A program made the translations under genes and the position numbers. Below, piece by piece: positions 54,382 through 62,830 of a stretch of DNA of 64,000 nucleotides. Under the pieces are notes generated by a model that saw only the letters and a program-made list of their open reading frames with translations, was not told the DNA's origin and ran no database searches. Each line of letters opens with the position of its first letter. Within the stretch, counting starts at the first letter, position 1. This stretch comes from G963665405 sp963665405 (GTDB taxonomy: Bacteria > Chloroflexota > Dehalococcoidia > Lucifugimonadales > G963665405): positions 930,001-994,000 of the forward strand of contig OY762261.2 in assembly GCA_963665405.2 (NCBI GenBank). Direction: 5' to 3'.

Positions 54382-55329
54382 CTAGCCGGTCACGCGCTCG
54401 GCGGCCCGGTGATACGCCGGGACTACCTCGCGGCCCAGTATCTCGAGCTGCTCTGTCATCTGCTCGGGCGGACAGACCGGCCGCACGACGAACTTGGTCG
54501 CCCCTGCCGCCACGTACCTGTCTATGAGATCGGCGAGGTCCTGGGTGGTCCCCACGGCGGCAAGGTCTTGGGGATGAGCATCCTGACGATGCCTCGTGAC
54601 GTACGGGGCGGCCAGCGTCTCGGCCTCCGCCCGGCTGCCCGCGAGGCAGAACGAGAAGAGCACGCCGAAGTGGTCGTCGTCGATAGTCCGGCCGTATTCG
54701 GCGGCCAACTGGTTTATCCTGTCGATGCCCAGCAGCACCTCGTCGGGCGTCGCCTGCGAGACCAGCCAGCCGTCTCCGAGCCTCGCCACTCGTCGCATCG
54801 CCGGCTCGGTCCGGCCTCCTATCCATATGGGAGGCAGGTCCTTCTGTATCGGCTTGGGCTCGACCGTCACGCCGCTCAGCGTGTAGTACCGTCCGCTGAA
54901 CGACACGTTATCTTCGGACCAGAGCAGACGCATGATCTCGATCATCTCGTCGGTCCTCCCCGCACGCTCGGACCGCGAAACCCCGCAGGCCTCGTACACG
55001 TGGCGGTCGTCCGAGCCGATCCCGACGGCGGGTAGCGATCGCCCTCCGGACAGGTAGTCCAGGGTGGCCAGCTCCTTGGCCAATATCGTCGGGTGCCGCA
55101 CGGGGAGGGCCAGGACGCTGGTGCCGAACTTCATCCTGGAGGTTCTGGCGGCGATGAACGACAGCGCGACGATCGCCTCCATGTTGAAGCTCGGTCCGGT
55201 GACCCGGTCGGTAAGCCAGATGGAGTCGATGCCAAGGCCCTCGGCGGCGTCGACGTAGTCGCAGAGAAGGCTCGGGTCCCTCTCACCGAACGGCCAGTCG
55301 TCGAGACCGACGCCGATTCGGACTGCCAT
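54382..55329 (-). CDS. LLM-class flavin/F420-dependent oxidoreductase
   Basis: TIM-barrel protein of 315 residues. MAVRIGVGLDDWPFGERDP, GLGIDSIWLTDRV, LATLDYLSGGRSLPAVGIG and PPIWIGGRTEPAMRRVARLGDGW are typical of the F420- or FMN-dependent LLM group (tetrahydromethanopterin-reductase-like). The cofactor choice cannot be settled from sequence. The ATG at 55329 has GGAGG six bases upstream. First gene of the LLM-fabI unit. Confidence 0.9.
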   Translation of the reverse strand: MAVRIGVGLDDWPFGERDPSLLCDYVDAAEGLGIDSIWLTDRVTGPSFNMEAIVALSFIAARTSRMKFGTSVLALPVRHPTILAKELATLDYLSGGRSLPAVGIGSDDRHVYEACGVSRSERAGRTDEMIEIMRLLWSEDNVSFSGRYYTLSGVTVEPKPIQKDLPPIWIGGRTEPAMRRVARLGDGWLVSQATPDEVLLGIDRINQLAAEYGRTIDDDHFGVLFSFCLAGSRAEAETLAAPYVTRHRQDAHPQDLAAVGTTQDLADLIDRYVAAGATKFVVRPVCPPEQMTEQLEILGREVVPAYHRAAERVTG

Positions 55330-55355
55330 TCGTACCTCCGTCCCGATGATAGCTG

Positions 55356-55384
55356 AGTGTAGCGCTGTCGAGGTCCCGGCGCAA
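55356..55384 (-). promoter_or_regulatory. Promoter of the LLM-fabI unit
   Basis: Minus-strand -35 TTGCGC (55384-55379), 17-base spacer, -10 TACACT (55361-55356). Confidence 0.55.
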
Positions 55385-55410
55385 CGGCCTGTGCTCCCCG
55401 GCAACGGCTG

Positions 55411-55440
55411 TTACGCGTGGGGAGAGTCAGAGGATATAAT
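55411..55440 (+). promoter_or_regulatory. tRNA-Leu promoter
   Basis: -35 TTACGC (55411-55416), 18-base spacer, perfect -10 TATAAT (55435-55440). The mature tRNA begins 20 bases later. Confidence 0.72.
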
Positions 55441-55459
55441 GAGGTGTCCGCGGCTCCGT

Positions 55460-55544
55460 GGGGGAGTGTCGGAATTGGCAGACGAGCATGATTTAGGATC
55501 ATGTGCCGAAAGGCGTGGGGGTTCGAGTCCCCCCTTCCCCACCA
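55460..55544 (+). tRNA. tRNA-Leu (TAG)
   Basis: Class II tRNA of 85 bases. The acceptor GGGGGAG pairs with CTTCCCC, the anticodon stem CATGA/TCATG has loop TTTAGGA (anticodon TAG), a long variable arm is present, the T arm is GGGGG-TTCGAGT-CCCCC, and CCA is encoded. A decayed partial copy of its 3' half lies at 60971-61014. Confidence 0.96.
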
Positions 55545-55607
55545 GCGCCTCGACCCGGCTTCCGGTGGTACACTCTCCGAAGCCCTGACAGGAGGGACGT
55601 CTCCCGA

Positions 55608-56576
55608 ATGAAGCTGGTGATGGTGCCGCCCCCCAAAGGATTCTGGACCGATACGGCCGCGTTCTTCGCCGACTTGCAGAGCAGCTTCCCCGAGGTCGAC
55701 ATCAAGGTCATCGATTCGGTCGAGGACCAGCTGCGAGAGGTTAAGGACGCCGATGCCTACTACGGCTGGATATCCAGGGACGTCTTCCTGGCCGCGGACC
55801 AGCTACGATGGGTCCACTGTCCGGGCGTCGGCATCGACAAGCTGGTGGAGATCGACGAGCTGGTCGAAAGCGACACCGTGGTGACCAACTCTCCAGGTCC
55901 CCACGCCGACGTGATGGCGGACCACGTCATGGGGATGGTTGTGGCCCTGGCCCACCGCTTCGGCGAGATGTGGGACGACCAGAAGGCGCACCACTGGGAC
56001 ACCGCCAAGTACACGGCGCGGTACACGGAGCTGAGCGGCCGGACCATGGGCATCCTGTCCCTGGGCGAGATCGGCATGGCCATTGCCAGGAGGGCTCACG
56101 GGTTCGGCATTGACGTCTACGCCGTGGACAAACATCCGAAGCCGTCCGTCCCCGTGGTCAAAGAAGTTTGGGGGCTCGGGCGGCTGGACGATCTGATGGG
56201 AATCTCCGACTGGTTCGTCGTGGCCGTCCCGTACACCTCTGAGACCGACCACATGATCGACGCGGCGCGCTTTGCGCGGCTGAAGGAAGGCGCGCACCTG
56301 ATCGTCATATCCCGCGGCGGTATCGTCGACGAGGACGCGCTGATCGACGGGCTCCGCTCCGGACGCATCGCCGGCGCCGGCCTCGACGCGACCGAGATCG
56401 AGCCTCTGCCCGCCGACAGCCCGCTGTGGGACCTGAACACCATCATCTCGCCCCACTCGTCGGCGTCCAGCCCGGACATGTACGAGGGCCGCCAGGCGGT
56501 GTTCAAGGAGAACCTCCGCCGGTTCCTGGCCAACGAGCCTTTCACCCGCGTCTGCGACAAGCGCGCCGGCTTCTAG
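55608..56576 (+). CDS. D-2-hydroxyacid dehydrogenase
   Basis: Protein of 322 residues. The NAD domain has MGILSLGEIGMAIARRA (a GxGxxG variant, Gly-Glu-Ile-Gly), the catalytic Arg is in VISRGGIVDEDAL, Glu in ATEIEPLP, and His in IISPHSSAS. N-terminal LRWVHCPGVGIDKLV is typical of the phosphoglycerate-dehydrogenase-like group. It reduces a 2-oxoacid or the reverse, substrate unknown. GGAGGG precedes the ATG. The gene starts 64 bases after the tRNA-Leu. Confidence 0.92.
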   Translation: MKLVMVPPPKGFWTDTAAFFADLQSSFPEVDIKVIDSVEDQLREVKDADAYYGWISRDVFLAADQLRWVHCPGVGIDKLVEIDELVESDTVVTNSPGPHADVMADHVMGMVVALAHRFGEMWDDQKAHHWDTAKYTARYTELSGRTMGILSLGEIGMAIARRAHGFGIDVYAVDKHPKPSVPVVKEVWGLGRLDDLMGISDWFVVAVPYTSETDHMIDAARFARLKEGAHLIVISRGGIVDEDALIDGLRSGRIAGAGLDATEIEPLPADSPLWDLNTIISPHSSASSPDMYEGRQAVFKENLRRFLANEPFTRVCDKRAGF

Positions 56577-56589
56577 CCGGAGCCGGGCA

Positions 56590-56752
56590 ATGGGGCTTCG
56601 TCAGCCCGCCTACCTCTGCACGATGGGCTGGACATGATTTGAAAAGCCGCGACAGAGTATGAACATTCGCTTCTACTAGTTGATGGGGCGCCAGATGGGG
56701 GCCAGGGGGATGGTCCAAAAGGTCTTTCGACACCCTGCTAGGTAAAAAGCCA
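56590..56752 (-). repeat. Fragment of the long-form hairpin repeat (copy 8)
   Basis: Read on the minus strand, GGTGTCGAAAGACC...GGACCATCCCCCTGGCCCCC near 56695-56743 resembles the left end of copies 2 and 3. Hairpins 1 and 2 are not recognisable here. Confidence 0.45.
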
Positions 56753-56767
56753 TCTCTGGGCCGAACC

Positions 56768-57298
56768 TTACGCCAACGCGGATACACCAGCCAGAAGTAT
56801 CCCAGAGACAATTAGAGAGACGTGAATCCCAACCAACAACAACCGTCCGCGGGAGAAGGGATCGTGTAGCCGGGAGGGTACCGGCGCCCAGCGGAACCAA
56901 AACCACACCCCAAGAACACCTCCAAGCAGCACACCCGCCGTCATGACCACCCAGCCAGCCCTACCGACTTGATCTCCCGGGAGAGCGGTGACACAGATAG
57001 CCAGCAGAGCCAGGCCGACGAGCGAAGAAGGGACCACGAGAGCGTACCGCAGCACTGGTCTGCGAAGACTGAGACCGAGGATCAAGGGCATAAGGACCCA
57101 GCCGCCTAGGAGTCCGATTCGGATGGCGAGATTGGCTTCCAGTACAGCAGTCGCGAGGAACCAGATGAAGCCATGAACAACCGCACTCTCCAGGGCCAGG
57201 CGAATGACGCGTCGGTCAAAGCGCACATCTATGGTCATCTCCACCGCTGGCGTCTGCGTCCTCGAGTCAGCACCTGGAGTTCGTAGTCTGCTCTTCAC
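56768..57298 (-). CDS. Multi-pass membrane protein
   Basis: Protein of about 176 residues with roughly five membrane helices (near residues 35-55, 58-78, 85-105, 115-137, 150-172) after a short polar N-terminus. No family recognised. The GTG at 57298 has GGGAGGGG upstream. The gene start overlaps the radical SAM stop by 32 bases, so the two are co-transcribed and may work together, for example on a lipid or membrane pigment. Confidence 0.7.
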   Translation of the reverse strand: MKSRLRTPGADSRTQTPAVEMTIDVRFDRRVIRLALESAVVHGFIWFLATAVLEANLAIRIGLLGGWVLMPLILGLSLRRPVLRYALVVPSSLVGLALLAICVTALPGDQVGRAGWVVMTAGVLLGGVLGVWFWFRWAPVPSRLHDPFSRGRLLLVGIHVSLIVSGILLAGVSALA

Positions 57299-58628
57299 GT
57301 TTTCCCCTCCCGTTCCGGCGCCCTTGGGCTGAGCGCCTGAGTTGACCACGGAATGCGCTGGTCCGTGCTTGCTTCGCTGCCGGGGAATATAGCTGCCGCA
57401 CCAGCTCGATGAGACCCCGCTCCAACTCCGAGACCGACATCTGCTTCGGCTTCACATTAACGTCAAACAGCGTGCATTTCTCCCACGCCGTTTCGTCAAG
57501 GAGTCGGCCTTCCCGTTGCAGGCGAGCGTACAGGGGCGTGCCCGGGAAAGCGGTCAGCACAGTTATCTGTACCTCCTGCAGCCCGCTCTGCTCTACGAAG
57601 TCTTGTACCGCTTGAAACACATCTGGGGTATCGCCGTCCAGCCCTAGAACAAAACAGCCGTTGACCGCAATTCCGTGAGACTGGATCCGTTCGACAGCGG
57701 CCTTATAGGCGTCAAGCCTCTTCCTTTTCCAGTTCTGGTTGAGCTCGACCCCTTCAAGTCCAGTGGCCGTGGGACTCTCGAACCCAATAAGAACCTGGGC
57801 ACAGCCTGATTCCCGCATGAGGGACAGCAGCTCAGAATCGTCAGCAACGGATACGTTGGTCTCTGTGAACCAGGGGATACCCTCGCCGGCCAGCGCCCTC
57901 ATCAGCTCTTTGGAGTGCTTCTTGTTGACGAAGGAGTTGTCGTCGGCAAACTCGATGAAAGGGCGAGGCCATATCTCTTTTATGGCCCTGATCTCGCCGA
58001 TGACTTTGGGCACCGGCTTGATCTTGTACCGAGGCGTCAGCGTAATAGAGCTGGCACAGAAGTCACATTTCCATGGACAGCCACGCTGTGTCTGTACCGT
58101 TATCCGGTTGTACTTCTCAGGGTTCAAGAGGTCGAAGCGGGGTATCGGAGCCTCAGCCAGGTCGAACTCGGCCCCGTTGGATGAGTAGACTCTTCGCAAC
58201 CGTCCTGCTTCGAAGTCCTTCAACACCGCAGGCCAGGTCAGCTCGGCTTCGCCAACCACTACCGCATCGCAATAACCTAGGGCTTCCTGTGGTAGCGCAG
58301 TGACATGAAGCCCGCCCATCACGGTCTTGACCCCTGCTTTCCTGTAGCGTTGGGCAATTTCATAGGCATCCTTCACCTGCGCAGAGAAGGTTGAAATGGC
58401 TGCCAGATCGCAAGACGGCAGAACGTAGCGATCTCTGATGTTGGCGATTTCGTAGTACTCGACTTCAATCCGGTCGGGCGTCATTCCAGCCAACGTCAGC
58501 AGCGAGAGGCTAGGAAGAGAGGCAATAACCCGGCTCCTCTCCACGAAGCCTGGTAGCGTCAGGCCGACGCGGTTCAGCTCCTCGTTATGTGCTCGTACCC
58601 CACTCATGGCGATTAAGGCAAGCTTCAT
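57267..58628 (-). CDS. B12-binding-domain radical SAM protein
   Basis: Protein of 453 residues. The N-terminal cobalamin-binding-like domain includes VKTVMGGLHVTALPQEAL. The radical SAM cluster motif is RGCPWKCDFC (C-x3-C-x2-C, about residue 184). IEFADDNSFVNKKHSKELM and VLIGFESPT follow, as in the BchE/hopanoid-type class B enzymes. These often methylate or rearrange lipids, and a hopanoid or bacteriochlorophyll-like modification is possible. The last 30 residues are basic and variable. Divergent from a LysR gene that may control it. Confidence 0.9.
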   Translation of the reverse strand: MKLALIAMSGVRAHNEELNRVGLTLPGFVERSRVIASLPSLSLLTLAGMTPDRIEVEYYEIANIRDRYVLPSCDLAAISTFSAQVKDAYEIAQRYRKAGVKTVMGGLHVTALPQEALGYCDAVVVGEAELTWPAVLKDFEAGRLRRVYSSNGAEFDLAEAPIPRFDLLNPEKYNRITVQTQRGCPWKCDFCASSITLTPRYKIKPVPKVIGEIRAIKEIWPRPFIEFADDNSFVNKKHSKELMRALAGEGIPWFTETNVSVADDSELLSLMRESGCAQVLIGFESPTATGLEGVELNQNWKRKRLDAYKAAVERIQSHGIAVNGCFVLGLDGDTPDVFQAVQDFVEQSGLQEVQITVLTAFPGTPLYARLQREGRLLDETAWEKCTLFDVNVKPKQMSVSELERGLIELVRQLYSPAAKQARTSAFRGQLRRSAQGRRNGRGKREEQTTNSRC

Positions 58629-58724
58629 GTCGAACCTCCATCTATCTCCTCGAACAGGTCTCGCTAACCGGCTGTTCAGGGCAAGTTTCCCCTTCGCTCT
58701 CTAGCTTCACAATGGGGCGTTGGC

Positions 58725-58749
58725 TATACTGATGTAACCATTGGTTACA
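58725..58749 (+). promoter_or_regulatory. Promoter and palindromic operator of the LysR gene
   Basis: -10 TATACT (58725-58730) is followed at once by the perfect 17-base palindrome TGTAACCA-T-TGGTTACA (58733-58749), covering the expected start site. The position fits autorepression. It also lies upstream of the divergent radical SAM gene. Confidence 0.65.
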
Positions 58750-59400
58750 GCCAGGAGGACGAGATGGAACAGGAAAGGGCCTATCGTGTAATGGACCTCA
58801 AGGCGCTAAGGTGCTTCTGGGCAATGGGGAAGCGAGGCACCCTCACCGGCGCTGGCATCGAGCTCGGCATCTCAGAGCCAGCGGTGTCGAAGCGCGTCAG
58901 GGCGCTGGAGGGCTACCTCGGGACGAAAGTGTACGAGGCACGGGGAGGGAAGGTCCGGCTCACCCCTGTCGGCCAACAGGTCTTGGAGATGTCGGTCGCG
59001 TTGTTCGACCAGATGGAAGAGTTCGAGCGGGGCCTCGCGCAGGAGGAGATCACGGGTACCGTGACCGTGGCGGCCGAGCATCCGGTCCAGCTCTATCTGT
59101 TGCCTCCGGTGGTCGCCAGCTACATGAGGATGTTTCCCGGTGTCCGACTCGAGCTACTCGCCCGCACGGTGTCCCAAACGGTGGAGTTGGTCCGCCGGAA
59201 CGAGGTCGACATGGGGCTTGTGGTACAGCGCGATTTCCCTGATGGAGTGATCTTCCACCCGTGGCGCACGTTCGAAGCCTATCTCCTGATGCCCCTCGGG
59301 CATCCACTCGTCCGGGCAGCAAAGCGGGACTTCAACTCGTTGCTGAGCCCGGAGACGCTTATGCGATACCCATTGATAGTCGGGGAGACGCAAGAGCTAG

Positions 59401-60614
59401 GAACGCTCTGAACAAGTCAGACGGGATGTGGCAGAGTAAGGGCTGGCCCCACCTCATGCCGATGGAGGGCGGAAACGATGGACCAGCCGACGTTCGCGGA
59501 CTTGGAATACCAAGGCAAGAAGCGCAAGACCCCGGGAGTTGTTCTTGGAGCGGATGGATGGGCTCATCCCTTGGCAGCGATTGGAGGAGTGTATCCGCCC
59601 GTGCTACCCCCAGGCCGGCCGCGGGCGGCGGCCCTATGCGCTCTCGGTGATGCTGCGCATTCACTGTGTGCAACTCTTCTATAACCTGAGCGATCCCGGC
59701 ATGGAGGACCTCCTCTATGAGGCCGAATCGGTGCGCCGGTTCGCCGGGCTGCGACTGTCGGAAGCGTTGCCGGACGAGACCACCATCCTCAACTTCCGTC
59801 ATCTCCTCGAAAGCCACGAGCTAGGCCAAGGCCTGTTCGAGGAGATCAACCGCCATCTGGAAGCCCAGGGACTGCGGCTGCGTGAAGGGACGATCGTGGA
59901 CGCCAGCATCATCGAAGCGCCGTCGTCGACGAAGAATCGGGGAGGCGCGCGGGACCCGGAGATGCATCAGGCGAAGAAGGGGAATGAGAGGCACTTCGGG
60001 ATGAAGCTGCACATCGGAGTGGACGCGGATACGGGCTTGGCGCATAGCATGACGACGACGGCGGCGAACGTGAACGACGTGACCGAAGCCCACCGGCTGC
60101 TGCACGGGAACGAGGCGCAGGCGTGGGGCGATGCGGGGTATCAGGGAGTCCAGAAGCGGGAGGAGCATCGGGAGCGACGGGTGGAGTGGCAGGTGGCGAT
60201 GCGGCCCGGTCTGCGCCGGCACCTGAGTCCCGGGAGTCAGGAGGCGCTGGGGGAACATCGCAAGGCGTCGGTCAGAGCGAAGGTAGAGCATCCGTTCCTG
60301 TATGTGAAACGGCGCTTTGGCTATGCGAAGGTGCGGTATCGTGGCCTGGCCAAGAACACGCAACGGCTGGTGCTGCTGCTGGGGATGGCCAACCTGCTGA
60401 TAGCCGCGGGCGGCCAAGCTCGGTGAGAGGGCCAACGGTGACCATTCCCGGCAGCGCTCCCTCCCCAGCCTCTCTTCCCCAACCGCGAATGAGGCGTGAG
60501 GGCTGCGGCCTGGGCTCCCCGATCCCAGTCGGCGCGTCGCCGGAGGGTCGAAGCGCCTCCCGTACCCGCCCATTCCAGTAGAATCCGGCTCACCCTTAGT
60601 TGTTCAGAGGTTCC
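59401..60614 (+). mobile_element. IS5-family insertion sequence
   Basis: Element of about 1.21 kb flanked by a CTAG duplication (59397-59400 and 60615-60618). Inverted ends share CTCTGAACAA (59406-59415 and, inverted, 60600-60609). The CTAG target fits the YTAR preference of the IS5 group. It interrupts the LysR gene. Confidence 0.92.
59478..60426 (+). pseudogene. IS5-type transposase with frameshift
   Basis: DDE transposase of about 315 residues in two frames. The N-terminus MDQPTFADLEYQGKKRKT starts at 59478. One extra base in a CCCC run near 59532 shifts the frame, and the rest continues as ELFLERMDGLIPW. Catalytic residues are intact: Asp in TIVDASIIEAPSSTKN, Asp in GDAGYQG, Glu in VRAKVEHPFLY. 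Either the copy is inactive, or the shift is a sequencing slip or a translational frameshift. Confidence 0.88.
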
Positions 60615-60970
60615 CTAGAGCATCGTCGTGTGAGCGAAGGACTGATCAGCCGGGGGCTGCCGCTCAACGTATCGCTCGCAGTCGGCAGTGTCGAGGCTGT
60701 CGAACAATATGTCTCGCTAGGCCTTGGCATCGGAGTTGTTAGCGGCCTCTGCGTGACCGAAGAGGACCACACCAAGCTGGAGATCGTCGAGGTTCCTCCT
60801 GAGTACGGAGGCCAAACGACCTACGGCTTACTCATTCGTGAGCGGAAGCACATCGACCCTGCCCTAAATGGCCTACTGTCTCTACTAGACCTGCCACTGG
60901 ATTGAGCTGGCCGTTGGGCAAATCCGGAACTGGGTCAGAGATGATGGGCCGGGGGCGAGGCCTGTCGGCT

Positions 60971-61014
60971 GCTGAAGGCGTGGGGGCTCGAGTCTCCCGT
61001 ACCCCACTCCCGCC
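60971..61014 (+). pseudogene. Decayed tRNA-Leu 3' fragment
   Basis: GAAGGCGTGGGGGCTCGAGTC and the following CCCCACTCCCGCC align with the variable arm, T arm, acceptor and 3' flank of the tRNA-Leu at 55505-55550, with about seven changes in 38 positions. No 5' half is present. Confidence 0.65.
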
Positions 61015-61058
61015 TTACACCCGTCCAGACGAGTCGCCCTCGATCCCGACGACGCCTT

Positions 61059-62777
61059 AGCCCGAATCCACCGAAGGACGGCCTTGGGGACAGCCCATGA
61101 AGAAGCTAGAGGGTGCTCCTCTGAATCTGGGATAATGGTTTTGGAACAGAAACCCGCGCGGAAACAAGGAGCACCCAATAGATGCTGCCACAGAACAAAC
61201 CCGACCGTATCCGCATCCTCTTTGACGACCATCGCCTGGTGGCCAATGCCGGCCTGCTCGTGCCGGCCACCCTCGCCCGGCACCTGGGCCTGCGAGAACT
61301 CGTCGACCATCACCTTGACCTCGGCGGCGCGCCGGGACGGGCGAACACGGGGGACAAGATGCTGACGCTGGTCGCTTCCGCGCTGGCTGGCGGCGACTGC
61401 ATCGACGACGCCGATGCGCTGCGCGCTGGTGGGACGGTCGGTGTTCTAGGCTGCGTGGTCAAGGCGCCATCCACCCTGGGGACCTTCCTGCGCAGCTTCC
61501 GGTGGGGGCATGTCCGTCAACTCGACCGCGTGAGCCGCCAGTTGTTGGCCCGGGCCTGGGCCGCTGGGGCCGGACCCGGCGACTCGCCCCTGACCATCGA
61601 CCTGGACTCGACCATCTGCGAGACCTATGGACTGGCCAAGGAGGGAGCGCGCCACCACGGCTATACCGGCAAGCGGGGCTATCACCCCCTGTTGGCCGTC
61701 GCCGCCGGCACCGGCGACGTGCTGATGTCCCGGCTGCGCGAGGGCCGCGCCAACACCGCTCGGGGCGCCGCCCACTTCCTGCGTGAAACGGTGAGCCGGG
61801 TTCGCCGTGCCGGGGCCAGCGGGCAACTTACGGCGCGGGCCGACAGCGGCTTCTACGCCCACGCTCTCGTCGCCGCCTGTCGTGAGATGGATGTCCGCTT
61901 CTCCATCACCATCCGCCAGCACAAAAGCCTGCGGAACCTGATCGAGGCGATTCCCGATGCAGACTGGACGCCGGTCCCCTACTGGATGGACGGCGCCGCC
62001 GATGTGGCGCAGACCACCTACACCCCCTTCCGGACTGAGCCCGGCGCCGCACCGGTGCGGCTCATCGTCCGGCGGGTGAAGCCCACGCCCGGTTCCCAAC
62101 TGGCCCTCTTCGCCACCTACAGCTATCACGGCTTCATCACCGACCGGGACGGAGAGACCCTGGAACTGGAGGCCGACCACCGCCGCCACGCCGAGATCGA
62201 GAACGCCATTCGAGACCTCAAGTACGGCGTCGGTCTGAACCACATGCCGTCCGGCCGCTTCGCCGCCAACGGCGCTTGGCTGGCGGTACAGGTGATGGCC
62301 CACAACCTGGCCCGCTGGACGGCGCGGATCGGTCTGGGCGAGCAGATCGCGACCACCAAGACCCTTCGGCGACGGTTCTTCTCCCTGGCCGGACGGCTCA
62401 CCCGCTCGGCACGCCGCCTCACCCTGCATCTGCCACAGCGCTGGCCTTGGGAAACCCAGTTCAGTCGCGCCCTGGCACGGCTGCGAGCGATTCCACTCCC
62501 AGCCTGACGGCGCCCGTCCGCAACTGACCCGCCATCCCCCAACCAACCGAACGTCCCCGCAAACTCGCGCCAGTCCGGTCCGCGAGCACCTCTCGCCGCG
62601 TCCTCTCCCCGCCATCTCGCCCTACCCAACGTCCCCAGACGGTCACAAGGTCTCCCCGCGGCGGCTGAAGACAGACACCGGCCCCATTTACCCGAATCGT
62701 GCCCGGACCATCGCCTCCCTTTGCCCCTCATCACCCATTCTGCTGCTGCAACGTCATACCTTCGGTGGATTCGGGCT
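61059..62777 (+). mobile_element. IS1380-family insertion sequence, copy B
   Basis: Same element as 12361-14072, inverted, with identical 19-bp ends AGCCCGAATCCACCGAAGG (61059-61077 and, inverted, 62759-62777). It is seven bases longer than copy A because of a small difference after the transposase stop (about 62535-62560). A possible CGCC duplication (61053-61056, 62782-62785) is not exactly adjacent to the ends. Confidence 0.93.
61182..62507 (+). CDS. IS1380-family DDE transposase (copy B)
   Basis: Transposase of 441 residues, complete, identical to copy A except Arg for Pro near the C-terminus (AGRLTRSARR). The first catalytic Asp lies in TIDLDSTICETYG. The near identity implies recent movement or gene conversion between the copies. 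Confidence 0.95.
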   Translation: MLPQNKPDRIRILFDDHRLVANAGLLVPATLARHLGLRELVDHHLDLGGAPGRANTGDKMLTLVASALAGGDCIDDADALRAGGTVGVLGCVVKAPSTLGTFLRSFRWGHVRQLDRVSRQLLARAWAAGAGPGDSPLTIDLDSTICETYGLAKEGARHHGYTGKRGYHPLLAVAAGTGDVLMSRLREGRANTARGAAHFLRETVSRVRRAGASGQLTARADSGFYAHALVAACREMDVRFSITIRQHKSLRNLIEAIPDADWTPVPYWMDGAADVAQTTYTPFRTEPGAAPVRLIVRRVKPTPGSQLALFATYSYHGFITDRDGETLELEADHRRHAEIENAIRDLKYGVGLNHMPSGRFAANGAWLAVQVMAHNLARWTARIGLGEQIATTKTLRRRFFSLAGRLTRSARRLTLHLPQRWPWETQFSRALARLRAIPLPA

Positions 62778-62830
62778 TAGCCGCCAGCCGACTCGCCGGG
62801 TCGGGCCTCGATCGGGATCAGAGGTGCTCT

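Larger units (their letters stand above)
58764..60905 (+). pseudogene. LysR-family regulator, split by an IS5-type element
   Basis: The N-terminal part (58764-59411) has the HTH DLKALRCFWAMGKRGTLTGAGIELGISEPAVSKRVRALE and the start of the effector domain. The frame then enters the IS and stops. The C-terminal part resumes at 60618 (EHRRVSEGLISRGLPLNVSLAVGSVEAVEQYVSLGLGIGVV). Removing the IS and one CTAG copy joins the halves in frame into a protein of about 307 residues, the normal LysR length. As it stands the effector domain is cut, so DNA binding may remain without proper effector control. Confidence 0.93.

Noticed and set aside
61053..62785. CGCC as target duplication of IS1380 copy B
   Set aside because: The left copy is two bases and the right copy four bases from the inverted repeat, and copy A shows nothing equivalent, so chance is likely.
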